Positions 17,600-25,153 of a DNA stretch of 39,794 nt are shown here, one piece after another. A model generated the notes under the pieces. The model was not told the DNA's origin. It worked only from the letters and a program-made list of their open reading frames with translations, and ran no database searches. Both the position numbers and the translations under genes were made by a program. The first letter of the stretch is position 1. The number at the start of each line of letters is the position of its first letter. The DNA lies in IMG/VR virus record IMGVR_UViG_3300042691_040033, positions 1 through 39,794 of that record. One strand, 5' to 3'. The stretch is from a virus.

Positions 17600-17625
17600 G
17601 GTGGTTTATGTTTTGATTAACGAGG

Positions 17626-17633
17626 CAAAGATA
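17626..17633 (-). promoter_or_regulatory. Bacteroidota-type promoter of the accessory unit
   Basis: The minus strand reads TATCTTTG, matching TAnnTTTG, 27 bases before the ATG at 17599. A TTTTTGG that could serve as the -33 element falls in the loop of the adjacent terminator hairpin, about 17 bases upstream. Confidence 0.65.
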
Positions 17634-17634
17634 T

Positions 17635-17670
17635 AAAAAAACGGTGAAACCAAAAAGATTTCACCGTTTT
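17635..17670 (-). terminator. Rho-independent terminator after the 152-aa gene
   Basis: ACGGTGAAA (17641-17649) pairs with TTTCACCGT (17659-17667) around a nine-base loop, followed on the minus strand by a run of seven T. It ends the gene with stop at 17694. It overlaps the promoter region of the next unit. Confidence 0.85.
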
Positions 17671-17693
17671 CAATAAAAGAAATTTTTAATTGG

Positions 17694-18152
17694 TTAATAA
17701 CCGTGCAATGCTCTTACACAATCATTTATAATATCATTTTCATTTTCATTGATTGAAAATTTTAATCTAGCACCACAAATTTCACCAGTATCTCTATATT
17801 GTTCTTTTACTGTAATAAAACTATATTTCGATTGTAGTGAATCAACTAATCTATTTATTTTATCACATTTTTGTGAACCAGATTTAGCAACTAATGCTAA
17901 GCTATAATCTCCTTCTCCTTTATTATATTCAAAAGATATATTATTATCACCAGGTCTTTTAGGATCATTCCAAGCAAATGATATAAAATTATTGCTTACA
18001 TATCTTTTGGTTGGTTTTTTTGTGAAACTTTTTTTAGCCACTAAGTTGAAAAAATCTTCCGTTTTATCTTTAGGCATTTCCATTTGTTCATTAACAACCC
18101 TTTTAACGATTCTGACAATATCCGATTCTGTAAGTCTGATAATTTTTTTCAT
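17694..18152 (-). CDS. Small protein with LTESD leader, putative virion-internal, 152 aa
   Basis: The N-terminus MKKIIRLTESDIVRIVKRVV then NEQ is a basic amphipathic helix ending in Glu-Gln. I recall similar IRLTES-type leaders on proteins of Bacteroidota phages, where they look like capsid-targeting peptides. The remaining ~125 residues are a soluble mixed fold (FISFAWNDPKRPGDNNISFE, then GARLKFSINENE) that I do not recognise. A TATTTAT motif lies 14 bases before the ATG and its own terminator follows, so it is a single-gene unit with late-type control. An internal virion protein is the best inference. Confidence 0.7.
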   Translation of the reverse strand: MKKIIRLTESDIVRIVKRVVNEQMEMPKDKTEDFFNLVAKKSFTKKPTKRYVSNNFISFAWNDPKRPGDNNISFEYNKGEGDYSLALVAKSGSQKCDKINRLVDSLQSKYSFITVKEQYRDTGEICGARLKFSINENENDIINDCVRALHGY

Positions 18153-18166
18153 TTTTATTTTTTAAT

Positions 18167-18173
18167 ATAAATA
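18167..18173 (-). promoter_or_regulatory. Candidate late promoter motif before the 152-aa gene
   Basis: The minus strand reads ATATTTATATTAAAAAATAA, with the TATTTAT core ending 14 bases before the ATG. It shares core and spacing with the motifs at 1212, 11908, 15020 and 29224. Confidence 0.4.
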
Positions 18174-18184
18174 TATCAAATAAA

Positions 18185-18214
18185 AAAAAAACGGTGAATT
18201 ATTCATCCACCGTT
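18185..18214 (-). terminator. Terminator at the end of the replication/nrd operon
   Basis: On the minus strand ACGGTGGATGAATAATTCACCGT (18191-18213) forms a stem of at least six pairs that can extend inward, followed by ten T residues. It lies just after the NrdA C-half stop at 18225. Confidence 0.8.
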
Positions 18215-18224
18215 TTAATATTTT

Positions 18225-19436
18225 TTAAGAAGAGCAACCGAAACATTCAAATGGAGAGTCATCCGGTTTTTTAACAGGCTTTGGTTCCGGTTTTCTTGAT
18301 ATATCGATAGCCAAATGTTTTGCTCCAGTTGAAATAGCCCTGGTTCTTACATAATAGCAAAGCGTTTTCAAACCCTTCTTCCAACCATAAAAATGCGAGG
18401 ACGAGATTTTGGACATCGAAGGATTGCTCAAATAGATATTCATGGATTGAGATTGGTCAATAAATGGTGCTCTATCCGCTGCCATATCAATCAATTCTCT
18501 CTGAGATATTTCCCAAATCGTTTTATACTTCTGAATTAGATGTTCAATCCTTTTGACTTTCTTATCGTAGTTCTTATCCTCATCGTCCAAATACTTATTG
18601 AAATTAATGTTCTGAATAGATCCTTCATTCATAATAATTTCATTTTTCAAATCTTCACACCAAATACTAATCTTTTCAAAATCATTGATAAGATATTTGT
18701 TGACAATAAGAATCTCACCGCCGATAACCCTTCTGTTAAATAATGCAGAGTGTGCCGGCTCGGTCATTTCAAATGAACCAGTCGCTCGCGCCGAAGAAGC
18801 TACAGGCATCTGACAGGTAAACAAGCTATTGCAAACACCATGTTTTTTAACTTTGTCCTTCAAATCATTCCAGTCCCATAGTCCTGATAAATCATCTTCT
18901 TTCAATCCCCACATATCGAATTGGAAAATACCATTTGACATGGGAGAACCTTCAAAGAAATCATACGGTTTATATTCACCAGACTCACATAGATTTGCAC
19001 TTTCGGTAATGGATGCAAAATAAATGGTTTCAAATATCTCTTTATTTAATGTTCTTGATTGCGGAGATGTAAAAACATAATCCATAAGATAGAATACGTC
19101 TGCCAATCCTTGAACGCCAATACCAATAGCTCTTTGCTCTAGTCCACCCTTCCTTCCTTTTTCGGTTGAGTAGTTATTGATATCAATAACCTTATTTAAA
19201 GCCCTCACAATCTTCCTCGTTTCGACGTAAAGTTTGGTGTAGTTAAATTTACCGTCTTCGATAAAATTTTTCAACACGAGCGAAGATAGGGTACAAATAG
19301 CCGTGGTTTGTTCATCTGTTGCTTGATAGATTTCACAATTGTGGATTAGAATGTTGTTTGCGAAAAAACAAGATGTTTCTGGTACTTGAATATCGTACAC
19401 ATCGTATTTTTCTTGGATTTTTTTAATTTTAAGCAT
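18225..19436 (-). CDS. nrdA: Split intein C-fragment fused to NrdA C-terminal half, 403 aa
   Basis: Residues 1-33 are an intein C-fragment ending VPETSCFFANNILIHN, with the penultimate His and terminal Asn needed for cleavage, followed by Cys +1. Residues 34-403 are the C-extein: CEIYQATDEQ carries the Glu equivalent to E. coli E441, AICTLSS the partner Cys (C462 type), LCYYVRTRA the radical-transfer tyrosines (Y730/Y731 type), and the tail ends ECFGCSS, the redox Cys pair. The fragment has no ATP cone and no thiyl Cys, so it cannot work alone. It begins two bases after the homing endonuclease stop. After trans-splicing with the product of 20597-22183 a NrdA of about 796 residues is expected, a normal size. 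Confidence 0.93.
   Translation of the reverse strand: MLKIKKIQEKYDVYDIQVPETSCFFANNILIHNCEIYQATDEQTTAICTLSSLVLKNFIEDGKFNYTKLYVETRKIVRALNKVIDINNYSTEKGRKGGLEQRAIGIGVQGLADVFYLMDYVFTSPQSRTLNKEIFETIYFASITESANLCESGEYKPYDFFEGSPMSNGIFQFDMWGLKEDDLSGLWDWNDLKDKVKKHGVCNSLFTCQMPVASSARATGSFEMTEPAHSALFNRRVIGGEILIVNKYLINDFEKISIWCEDLKNEIIMNEGSIQNINFNKYLDDEDKNYDKKVKRIEHLIQKYKTIWEISQRELIDMAADRAPFIDQSQSMNIYLSNPSMSKISSSHFYGWKKGLKTLCYYVRTRAISTGAKHLAIDISRKPEPKPVKKPDDSPFECFGCSS
19338..19436 (-). other. Intein C-fragment (IntC, 33 aa)
   Basis: Encodes MLKIKKIQEKYDVYDIQVPE and the following 13 residues through IHN. VYDIQVPETSCFFANN is intein block F and ILIHN|C is block G with Cys +1. The size is typical of naturally split inteins. 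Confidence 0.93.
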
Positions 19437-19438
19437 AA

Positions 19439-20587
19439 TTAAACGTATTTAAAGATTAAATTTCTATGTTTATTTCTATTGCCTTTACAAACAGCGATTA
19501 TTGCTGATAGGTTTCCATTTATTTTTTTTGCCGCATCAGTAGCTGATTCGTAAATATTTTTAACACCATTATTATCTATACTCATTATCTTAACTTTTCT
19601 ACCTTTTTTAATATTAAATTTATATGTATCATTTTCATATCTAAAGATATTAGCATCCGTATTATTTAATAAGCACTTTCTTCGTATAACCTCTTTATTT
19701 ATACCTGTTTTTTCTGAAGCCTCACTCGCACTTTCAAAACAAATTTCATTTAAGTCATCATATTTTTCTTTAAAAAATATTTTTTTTTCTTTTTTTAATG
19801 TTTTTGGTTTTACATAATCATCTTTTTTGGATTTACTTAAAACTAAATCTTTGTTTTCGTATTTCCAATAATAATTATTATGCTTTCCACCATAATTTAA
19901 TGCTCTATATAATGCACTTGGATTTAAATTATATTTTTTTATAGCATCTAAAGTTTTAAGTTTATCAATAATATTATTTGTTAAAGGGCAAATCATCTCA
20001 ACAAATGGTAAATTATTATGTCTATGTTGTTTTAAAATTTCTTTAAGATTATCACTCATTTTTCTTCCAGAATTCCAATGATATCCATTTTCCAAAATAA
20101 ATTTGTGACTATAAGTGTCTTCTATTTTTTTATTATAATTTGGGTTTCCTGCGCCTCTCCATCTTTCGGAACTTATTTTATCTATTTTTTCTCTGAGTCC
20201 ATCAATATGGATAAATAAGTTTCCGCCAATACCACCGTCTGAAATATTTGTTAATATACCCCCGTCTTTGGATTTTCCATAGTATTTAATTAACTTTGAT
20301 TCTACATCCAAAACTTTTTTTTCATCATTATCTTTATACACTATTAAGAAATTTGGTTTAAAACCAAGTTTTTGTAATTTTTTTATTTTATTGAATTTAT
20401 GCGGATTTTTTGACTCATTTAAGTTTTTTTCAACTTCTTTATAATGAATTAAATGTCTCTTTGATTTACTTTTTGCTAATGAATCTCCCTTTCCGACATA
20501 GAAAGGCTTATATTTAACAGAGCTATACTCATTATCATAATTACCTTTCTTGGTATCATCTAGTAGGATATAGACATAATATCTCAT
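19439..20587 (-). CDS. Free-standing GIY-YIG homing endonuclease, 382 aa
   Basis: The N-terminal nuclease domain has VYILL (5-9) and FYVGKG (29-34) in place of GIY and YIG, catalytic-type Arg44 (KSKRHLIHY) and Glu97 (DVESKLIKYYG), and the typical LTNISDGGIGG at about 112-122. A NUMOD3-like block follows (GAGNPNYNKK and NSGRKMSDNLKE), then NUMOD1-like helix-turn-helix units (TLDAIKKYNLNPSALYRAL; ESASEASEKTGINKEVIRR; ESATDAAKKINGNLSAI) for DNA binding. The gene sits between the two halves of the split intein, 9 bases after one and 2 bases before the other, so it is co-transcribed. It is visibly more A/T- and Lys-rich than flanking nrdA, which suggests separate ancestry. It likely cleaves intein-free nrdA alleles at the insertion site. 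Confidence 0.92.
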   Translation of the reverse strand: MRYYVYILLDDTKKGNYDNEYSSVKYKPFYVGKGDSLAKSKSKRHLIHYKEVEKNLNESKNPHKFNKIKKLQKLGFKPNFLIVYKDNDEKKVLDVESKLIKYYGKSKDGGILTNISDGGIGGNLFIHIDGLREKIDKISSERWRGAGNPNYNKKIEDTYSHKFILENGYHWNSGRKMSDNLKEILKQHRHNNLPFVEMICPLTNNIIDKLKTLDAIKKYNLNPSALYRALNYGGKHNNYYWKYENKDLVLSKSKKDDYVKPKTLKKEKKIFFKEKYDDLNEICFESASEASEKTGINKEVIRRKCLLNNTDANIFRYENDTYKFNIKKGRKVKIMSIDNNGVKNIYESATDAAKKINGNLSAIIAVCKGNRNKHRNLIFKYV

Positions 20588-20596
20588 AAGTTAAAT

Positions 20597-22183
20597 TTAT
20601 TTAGTTATTTCTAAGATATCGTCTTCTTTAAGCTCATCTGCTCTAACATAGCCCCTATTTTTAGTATAAACTAAATGATCAGGTGTACATTTTAATGTTA
20701 AACCTGTTTCTTCATCAATTATTTCCATCACCTCTGAGTTTTTTCTAGTTAAACTACCAGCAATAATTAAAGAAAATTTATTGTCTTTTGTTAAAACCAT
20801 CAATCTTTCGGATTGATTTATTAAATCAACAACTTCTTTAATTTTTAGTGTTTGAACATCGCCATTCTCTCTTTTAATTACTAAATTAGTATCTCCAACA
20901 ACACAACAAAGATTGCTTTGATGAATAATACCAATATTTTGATGGTTTGTCTTTTTATTTGCACTATCTTTAGCAGAAAGATATGGAACTCCCGTTTCTA
21001 TTTGTGACTCAATAATTTTGGACCAAACATCTTGAGCTCTTACTTTCTTGCCGATTCCAAGCTCAACGGCTTTATTATAGTTGTTTTCATACTCTTCGCC
21101 ATAGCATTCTTGAAGTGGCTTAATACCTGATTTTAGAATTTCATTTGGACAAAAGAGATACCAATCACCATCGTTTTCAACAGCTCTCATAAAGTTATCC
21201 GGAATCCATAACGCAGTAAATAAGTCTCTAGCCCTCAATTCCTCAGCGCCAGTATTCTTTTTGATGTCCAATAAATCAAAAACATCTCTGTGCCACGGTT
21301 CCAGATAAATTGCCGCTGATCCTGGTCTCCGCCCTTGTTGATTAAAGAATCTCAATGATTCGTTAACGATTTTAAGGTATTTAAGTAACCCTCCTGAGTA
21401 CCCACCGGTTGTTGAAATTCTGCTTTCCTTGCTTCGAATATTACTCATACAAAGACCAATACCTGCGGCATCGGCTGAGTATGTTGAAATATCATTCAAA
21501 GACGCGAGCAAACCCTCTCTGGAGTCCCCGTTATTATAATGGAGAACACAAGAAGCCAGTTGAGGCTTCTTTGTTCCCGAATTAATCATAATTGGTGTTG
21601 CCGGAGATATTAACTGACTGGAAAGCGAATTGTAATAACGAATGGCATCATCTACGGTATTTGTAACCCAAACAGCAACACGCATATACATGTGCTGCGG
21701 ACGTTCAACGGTAACACCCTCAGGGGTTTTTAACAAATACATTTCTCTGAGTGATCGCCAAGCAAAGAAATCAAAGGTAAAATCATTTTCATGATTTATT
21801 GCTTCATCGATTTTTTCCTTACCATATTCATCCAATTTTTGAATAAATAAATCATTGATAATTCCTTCATTGTACAATGATTTCATTGTTTCATAGAAAC
21901 TTGGATTCGTTTCTTTATGGTAAGAAGTGATAGCAACATATGCCGCCATACGGGAATAGTCGTGATGACTTCCAGTATATGATGCAGCAATATCAGAAAC
22001 TTGTTTATCTAACTCTTTGGTCGTGATCTCACCTTCTGTAGGTAATGATGTAATAACTTTGATGAATATTTCATCGGGGTTAACACTAAGACCCTTAGCC
22101 GCTCTTTTGATTCGAGCATGGATTTTTTGAGGATTGAAAGCAACAGCCTCTCCATCTCTCTTTCTTATTCGTAAGGACATCAT
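20597..22183 (-). CDS. nrdA: NrdA N-terminal half fused to split intein N-fragment, 528 aa
   Basis: Residues 1-426 are the N-extein of class Ia ribonucleotide reductase large subunit: an ATP cone (RIRKRDGEAVAFNPQKIHARIK), the first redox Cys in LASCVLHYNNGDS, and the finger-loop end IIHQSNLC. Cys426 is the thiyl-radical residue (E. coli C439). Residues 427-528 are an intein N-fragment starting CVVGDTN, with block B TPDHLVYT and ending DDILEITK. NrdA reduces ribonucleotides to deoxyribonucleotides together with NrdB. Start is at ATGATG, one base after the nrdB stop. The product is inactive until spliced to the C-half. The remainder of the intein and enzyme lies at 18225-19436. Confidence 0.94.
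   Translation of the reverse strand: MMSLRIRKRDGEAVAFNPQKIHARIKRAAKGLSVNPDEIFIKVITSLPTEGEITTKELDKQVSDIAASYTGSHHDYSRMAAYVAITSYHKETNPSFYETMKSLYNEGIINDLFIQKLDEYGKEKIDEAINHENDFTFDFFAWRSLREMYLLKTPEGVTVERPQHMYMRVAVWVTNTVDDAIRYYNSLSSQLISPATPIMINSGTKKPQLASCVLHYNNGDSREGLLASLNDISTYSADAAGIGLCMSNIRSKESRISTTGGYSGGLLKYLKIVNESLRFFNQQGRRPGSAAIYLEPWHRDVFDLLDIKKNTGAEELRARDLFTALWIPDNFMRAVENDGDWYLFCPNEILKSGIKPLQECYGEEYENNYNKAVELGIGKKVRAQDVWSKIIESQIETGVPYLSAKDSANKKTNHQNIGIIHQSNLCCVVGDTNLVIKRENGDVQTLKIKEVVDLINQSERLMVLTKDNKFSLIIAGSLTRKNSEVMEIIDEETGLTLKCTPDHLVYTKNRGYVRADELKEDDILEITK
20600..20905 (-). other. Intein N-fragment (IntN, 102 aa)
   Basis: Begins with Cys1 (CVVGDTNLVIK, block A) directly after SNLC and contains block B TPDHLVYT with the T-x-x-H motif. 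It stops after DILEITK with a normal stop codon, without endonuclease domain or C-terminal splicing blocks, which are supplied by the separate IntC gene. Confidence 0.93.
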
Positions 22184-22184
22184 A

Positions 22185-23135
22185 TTAAAAATCTTCGTTT
22201 AGTTTTAAAGGTTCTTTTTGACTCATTTTTGTATATTCGATAGTTCTTGATTCAAAGAAATTGTTCTTAGTTTCAACTGCAATTTGTTCCATAAACTTAA
22301 ATGGTTGATCAACATTGAAAACTTTGGAACATCCCATTTTAACTAACAAACCGTCGACCACAAACTCTAAATACTGCTTCATTAAATTTGAATTCATTCC
22401 AATCATAGAAACCGGCAAAGATTCTGTAATAAATTCTTTTTCGATTTCAAGCGCGGATAACAGAATTTCTTTGATTCTTGCTTCACTTGGTTTGTTTTCC
22501 AAATGATTATTCAATAGATGAATTGCAAAATCACAGTGAAGATTTTCATCTTTAAATATAAATCCATTGGCTAAACAAAGACCCGGCATCAATCCTCTTG
22601 ATTTTAACCAGAAAATAGAACAGAAAGAACCCGAAAAGAAAATACCTTCAACTGCCGCAAATGCAACTAGGCGTTCCTGAAACGAGGCTTTTTCAATCCA
22701 ATCCAAAGCCCATTTGGCTTTTTTCTGTACAGCGGGAAGTCTATCCAATGCGTGAAAACATTCATTCTTTTCTTCAGGATTGGAAATGTATGTATCAATC
22801 AAAAGAGAATACATCAAGGAATGGATGTTTTCCATTGCCAATTGGAATCCATAAAAGAATTTCGCTTCAGGATATTGAACTTCACGATAGAAGTTTTCAG
22901 CAAGATTTTCATTCACAATGCCATCTGAAGCGGCAAAAAATGATAAAACATTTTTAATGAAGTACCTCTCATTATCCGTCAAATTAACCCAGTCTTTCCA
23001 ATCTTGGCTTAAATCCACCTCTTCAACAGTCCAAAAGGCTCTTTGGTGTTGATCATAAAAACTCCAGATATCGTGATACTGGATGGGGAATAGGACAAAC
23101 CTATTCGGATTTTCTGTTAAAATACGTTCGTTCAT
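22185..23135 (-). CDS. nrdB: Ribonucleotide reductase small subunit, class Ia, 316 aa
   Basis: This is the di-iron tyrosyl-radical subunit. All ligands are present: Asp71 ([13 protein letters not shown]), Glu102 and His105 ([10 protein letters not shown]), Glu163 ([10 protein letters not shown]), Glu197 and His200 (KDENLHCDF). Tyr109 occupies the radical position. The segment [14 protein letters not shown] is of the eukaryote-like type. The C-terminus ends LNEDF, the kind of tail that docks to NrdA. The length is slightly shorter than cellular homologues. It lies one base upstream of the nrdA N-half and is probably translated together with it, supplying dNTPs for phage replication. Confidence 0.95.
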   Translation of the reverse strand: MNERILTENPNRFVLFPIQYHDIWSFYDQHQRAFWTVEEVDLSQDWKDWVNLTDNERYFIKNVLSFFAASDGIVNENLAENFYREVQYPEAKFFYGFQLAMENIHSLMYSLLIDTYISNPEEKNECFHALDRLPAVQKKAKWALDWIEKASFQERLVAFAAVEGIFFSGSFCSIFWLKSRGLMPGLCLANGFIFKDENLHCDFAIHLLNNHLENKPSEARIKEILLSALEIEKEFITESLPVSMIGMNSNLMKQYLEFVVDGLLVKMGCSKVFNVDQPFKFMEQIAVETKNNFFESRTIEYTKMSQKEPLKLNEDF

Positions 23136-23147
23136 AGTATAAAAAAA

Positions 23148-24530
23148 TTAATGTGTTTCGTATTGTTCTCTTTGTTTGCGGCGATCTAGAAGTTCGTTAA
23201 TTTTCTGTCTTTCAGACTGAGTTTTAACTTCTTCGTGACCCAAAAATGTTGTTTGCTCCGCAGTGTCAATATCAAGCATTGAGTTATCGAATTTACAGTT
23301 GGAGAAAACTTGCCCATCCGGACCACATCGGAATTTCGTAATGGCAATATTAGCCAAACCCTGTTCCTTTTGGGCTAGTGATTTTGCAAGCGTGATAATA
23401 ATTGTTGCCACCTGAGCTTTCTCAATAGCTCCACCCATTTGATCGGTTGTTACAACATCCGCAGAAATAGATTCGCGATTACCTTGGACCGCAGTCCATC
23501 CAGCAATATTAAGCTCCTTGCACATTGATTCAAACTCACGCATAACAGGTCCTTGGCTCTTCCAACTATCGGCAGTTTGAATATCCGATGCAATAAGATC
23601 AATGTAGTCGATAATAACCATATCTATTTTAATACCATCTTTTTCAAGTTGCTTGATTTGTGATTTAATTCTAGATAGAGTTATTGATCGAGATGGAAAA
23701 CTTCTGAGAACCAATCTGTTTGTCATAGTTGATTGAATCTCATTCAGCTTTTCCATGACCAATGGTTTATTACTGGATAAATTCTTGGGATGGATTTTTG
23801 TCCACAGAGTGTAATGTTTTCTTTTGATATCCTGCGGATTGTCCTCAAAGAAAACCTGTAAAACATTGTAACCAGAATTAAAAGCCGAATTGGAAATTTT
23901 AGTTAGGAATGTTGTTTTACCAACACCGGTTGGCGCTATAACAACACCTACCTCCCCTTTAGCTAATCCTCCAAGTGTTTTATCAATACCCGGAATACCC
24001 GTTGGTATTGGATGACGATAGTTTTCATCCAAAGCATCAACAGCATTGGTAAAAACATCTGTATAACCTATATCAGAACTTCCAGCTCTCATTGCTTTTG
24101 ATATGAGAGTTTCAATTCTGTCGTAGTTTTGAAAATCCCCGCCATCGATGTATTTCTGAGCTTTATTGATTGCCTTTTGAATCTCCTGCTGTTTACAGAA
24201 TTTAAAAGACTGCTCTTGCACCCATTCAACGTCGGTTAACGTGACATTTTTGACACTGCTTATGGTATCAAGAATAATTCTCAAGGTGGATTCATTCGTA
24301 TGTTCAGAGTGTATAATGTGCTCCAACGTATCGAATCCTGGGCTTTTTTCAAACTTATTATAATACTCCTTTATATGTTGACAAATAAGTCTAAAATACT
24401 TATTATCAAAATAATCTGGCTCTATAACTTCTAATATTGTACTAGAAAACTTACTATCTGAAATAATTTGGTTCAATAGCTTTTGTTGAAAAATATCACC
24501 TAAGCGACCAAAGTTTTTCTTATCCACCAT
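23148..24530 (-). CDS. DnaB/gp41-like replicative helicase, 460 aa
   Basis: The RecA-like ATPase core has Walker A APTGVGKTT (199-207) and Walker B IDMVIIDYIDL (302-312), preceded by the family block PTGIPGIDKTLGGLAKGEVG. The N-terminal ~150 residues are helical as in the DnaB/gp41 N-domain. A later QMGGAIEKAQVATIIITLAKS matches the C-terminal helicase motifs. It would unwind DNA at the replication fork as a hexamer. The position between exonuclease, recombinase and RNR fits a replication operon. In some phages this gene carries a split intein; here it is uninterrupted. Confidence 0.9.
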   Translation of the reverse strand: MVDKKNFGRLGDIFQQKLLNQIISDSKFSSTILEVIEPDYFDNKYFRLICQHIKEYYNKFEKSPGFDTLEHIIHSEHTNESTLRIILDTISSVKNVTLTDVEWVQEQSFKFCKQQEIQKAINKAQKYIDGGDFQNYDRIETLISKAMRAGSSDIGYTDVFTNAVDALDENYRHPIPTGIPGIDKTLGGLAKGEVGVVIAPTGVGKTTFLTKISNSAFNSGYNVLQVFFEDNPQDIKRKHYTLWTKIHPKNLSSNKPLVMEKLNEIQSTMTNRLVLRSFPSRSITLSRIKSQIKQLEKDGIKIDMVIIDYIDLIASDIQTADSWKSQGPVMREFESMCKELNIAGWTAVQGNRESISADVVTTDQMGGAIEKAQVATIIITLAKSLAQKEQGLANIAITKFRCGPDGQVFSNCKFDNSMLDIDTAEQTTFLGHEEVKTQSERQKINELLDRRKQREQYETH

Positions 24531-24541
24531 GATTTAAATGT

Positions 24542-25012
24542 TTAGTTTGTTTGATAAATATTGACCTTTGTAGAATAACCGAGATAATCATAGGTTAAAT
24601 CTTTGTCCGATAAAATATCGGAAAGCTCTCCCAAAATGTTTTTAACATAACGCTTGATGTCGACAGTGTAACGAACCTTTGGGGGATAAAGTTTTGCATC
24701 AAATTGCCTATGACAAAGAACTCTATCACCAGATTTAATATAAATATTATAATACTCTGGACCATCGGTGTTCGATGTTGTCAATACAGACGGGTTTCTC
24801 ATAATCTCATCCGCATAATCTGAAAGATATCCGGCGGTACTGAGTTTCATCTTCATTTCCAATGCTTCCTTCAAATAACAAATATAGTTATAGAACTCAT
24901 TGGAGTTGTGTGCGTGTTGATTGTAATTTCGCACATTAAAGAATCTTTGTACAATGATATTGTCATTAATTGTTAACAAAAATTCAAGTTTAGTTAAATC
25001 TAAATCTTTCAT
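24542..25012 (-). CDS. Hypothetical protein of the replication operon, 156 aa
   Basis: The 156-residue protein (MKDLDLTKLEFLLTINDNII) has no membrane segment and no motif I recognise. It is mixed helical and strand, with RFFNVRNYNQHAHNSNEFYNYICYLK in the N-terminal half and YNIYIKSGDRVLCHRQFDAK in the middle. It stops 11 bases before the helicase start, so a role as helicase loader or replication accessory factor is possible from position only. A TATTTATCAA occurs in its last codons but is probably coincidental coding sequence. Confidence 0.7.
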   Translation of the reverse strand: MKDLDLTKLEFLLTINDNIIVQRFFNVRNYNQHAHNSNEFYNYICYLKEALEMKMKLSTAGYLSDYADEIMRNPSVLTTSNTDGPEYYNIYIKSGDRVLCHRQFDAKLYPPKVRYTVDIKRYVKNILGELSDILSDKDLTYDYLGYSTKVNIYQTN

Positions 25013-25018
25013 GTTACA

Positions 25019-25153
25019 TTATTTGATTTTTAATTTTTTATTGATTTTTAATAAATGTTTATCGTTATTTATTGATATGGTTACAATTGTAGCCAATAAA
25101 AACGCATATAAAGAAATTAGTATTATTGCTTCGGTCCTTTTCTTTATTCTCAT
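25019..25153 (-). CDS. Small single-pass membrane peptide, 44 aa
   Basis: An open frame of 44 codons fills the gap between the exonuclease and the 156-residue gene. Its ATG overlaps the exonuclease TGA stop as ATGA, a classical coupling arrangement, and its TAA lies six bases before the next ATG. The sequence starts MRIKKRTEA, then about 20 hydrophobic residues (AIILISLYAFLLATIVTISI), then a Lys-rich tail ending KKLKIK. This predicts a one-helix membrane peptide with charged ends. Function is unknown; small membrane peptides in phage operons can act on host membrane proteins. A short plus-strand frame over the same bases is a shadow. Confidence 0.65.
   Translation of the reverse strand: MRIKKRTEAIILISLYAFLLATIVTISINNDKHLLKINKKLKIK

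Noticed and set aside
24554-24560. TATTTAT motif upstream of the helicase
   Set aside because: It is the coding sequence for NIYQ at the end of the 156-aa gene, at a different distance from the helicase start, so chance is likely.
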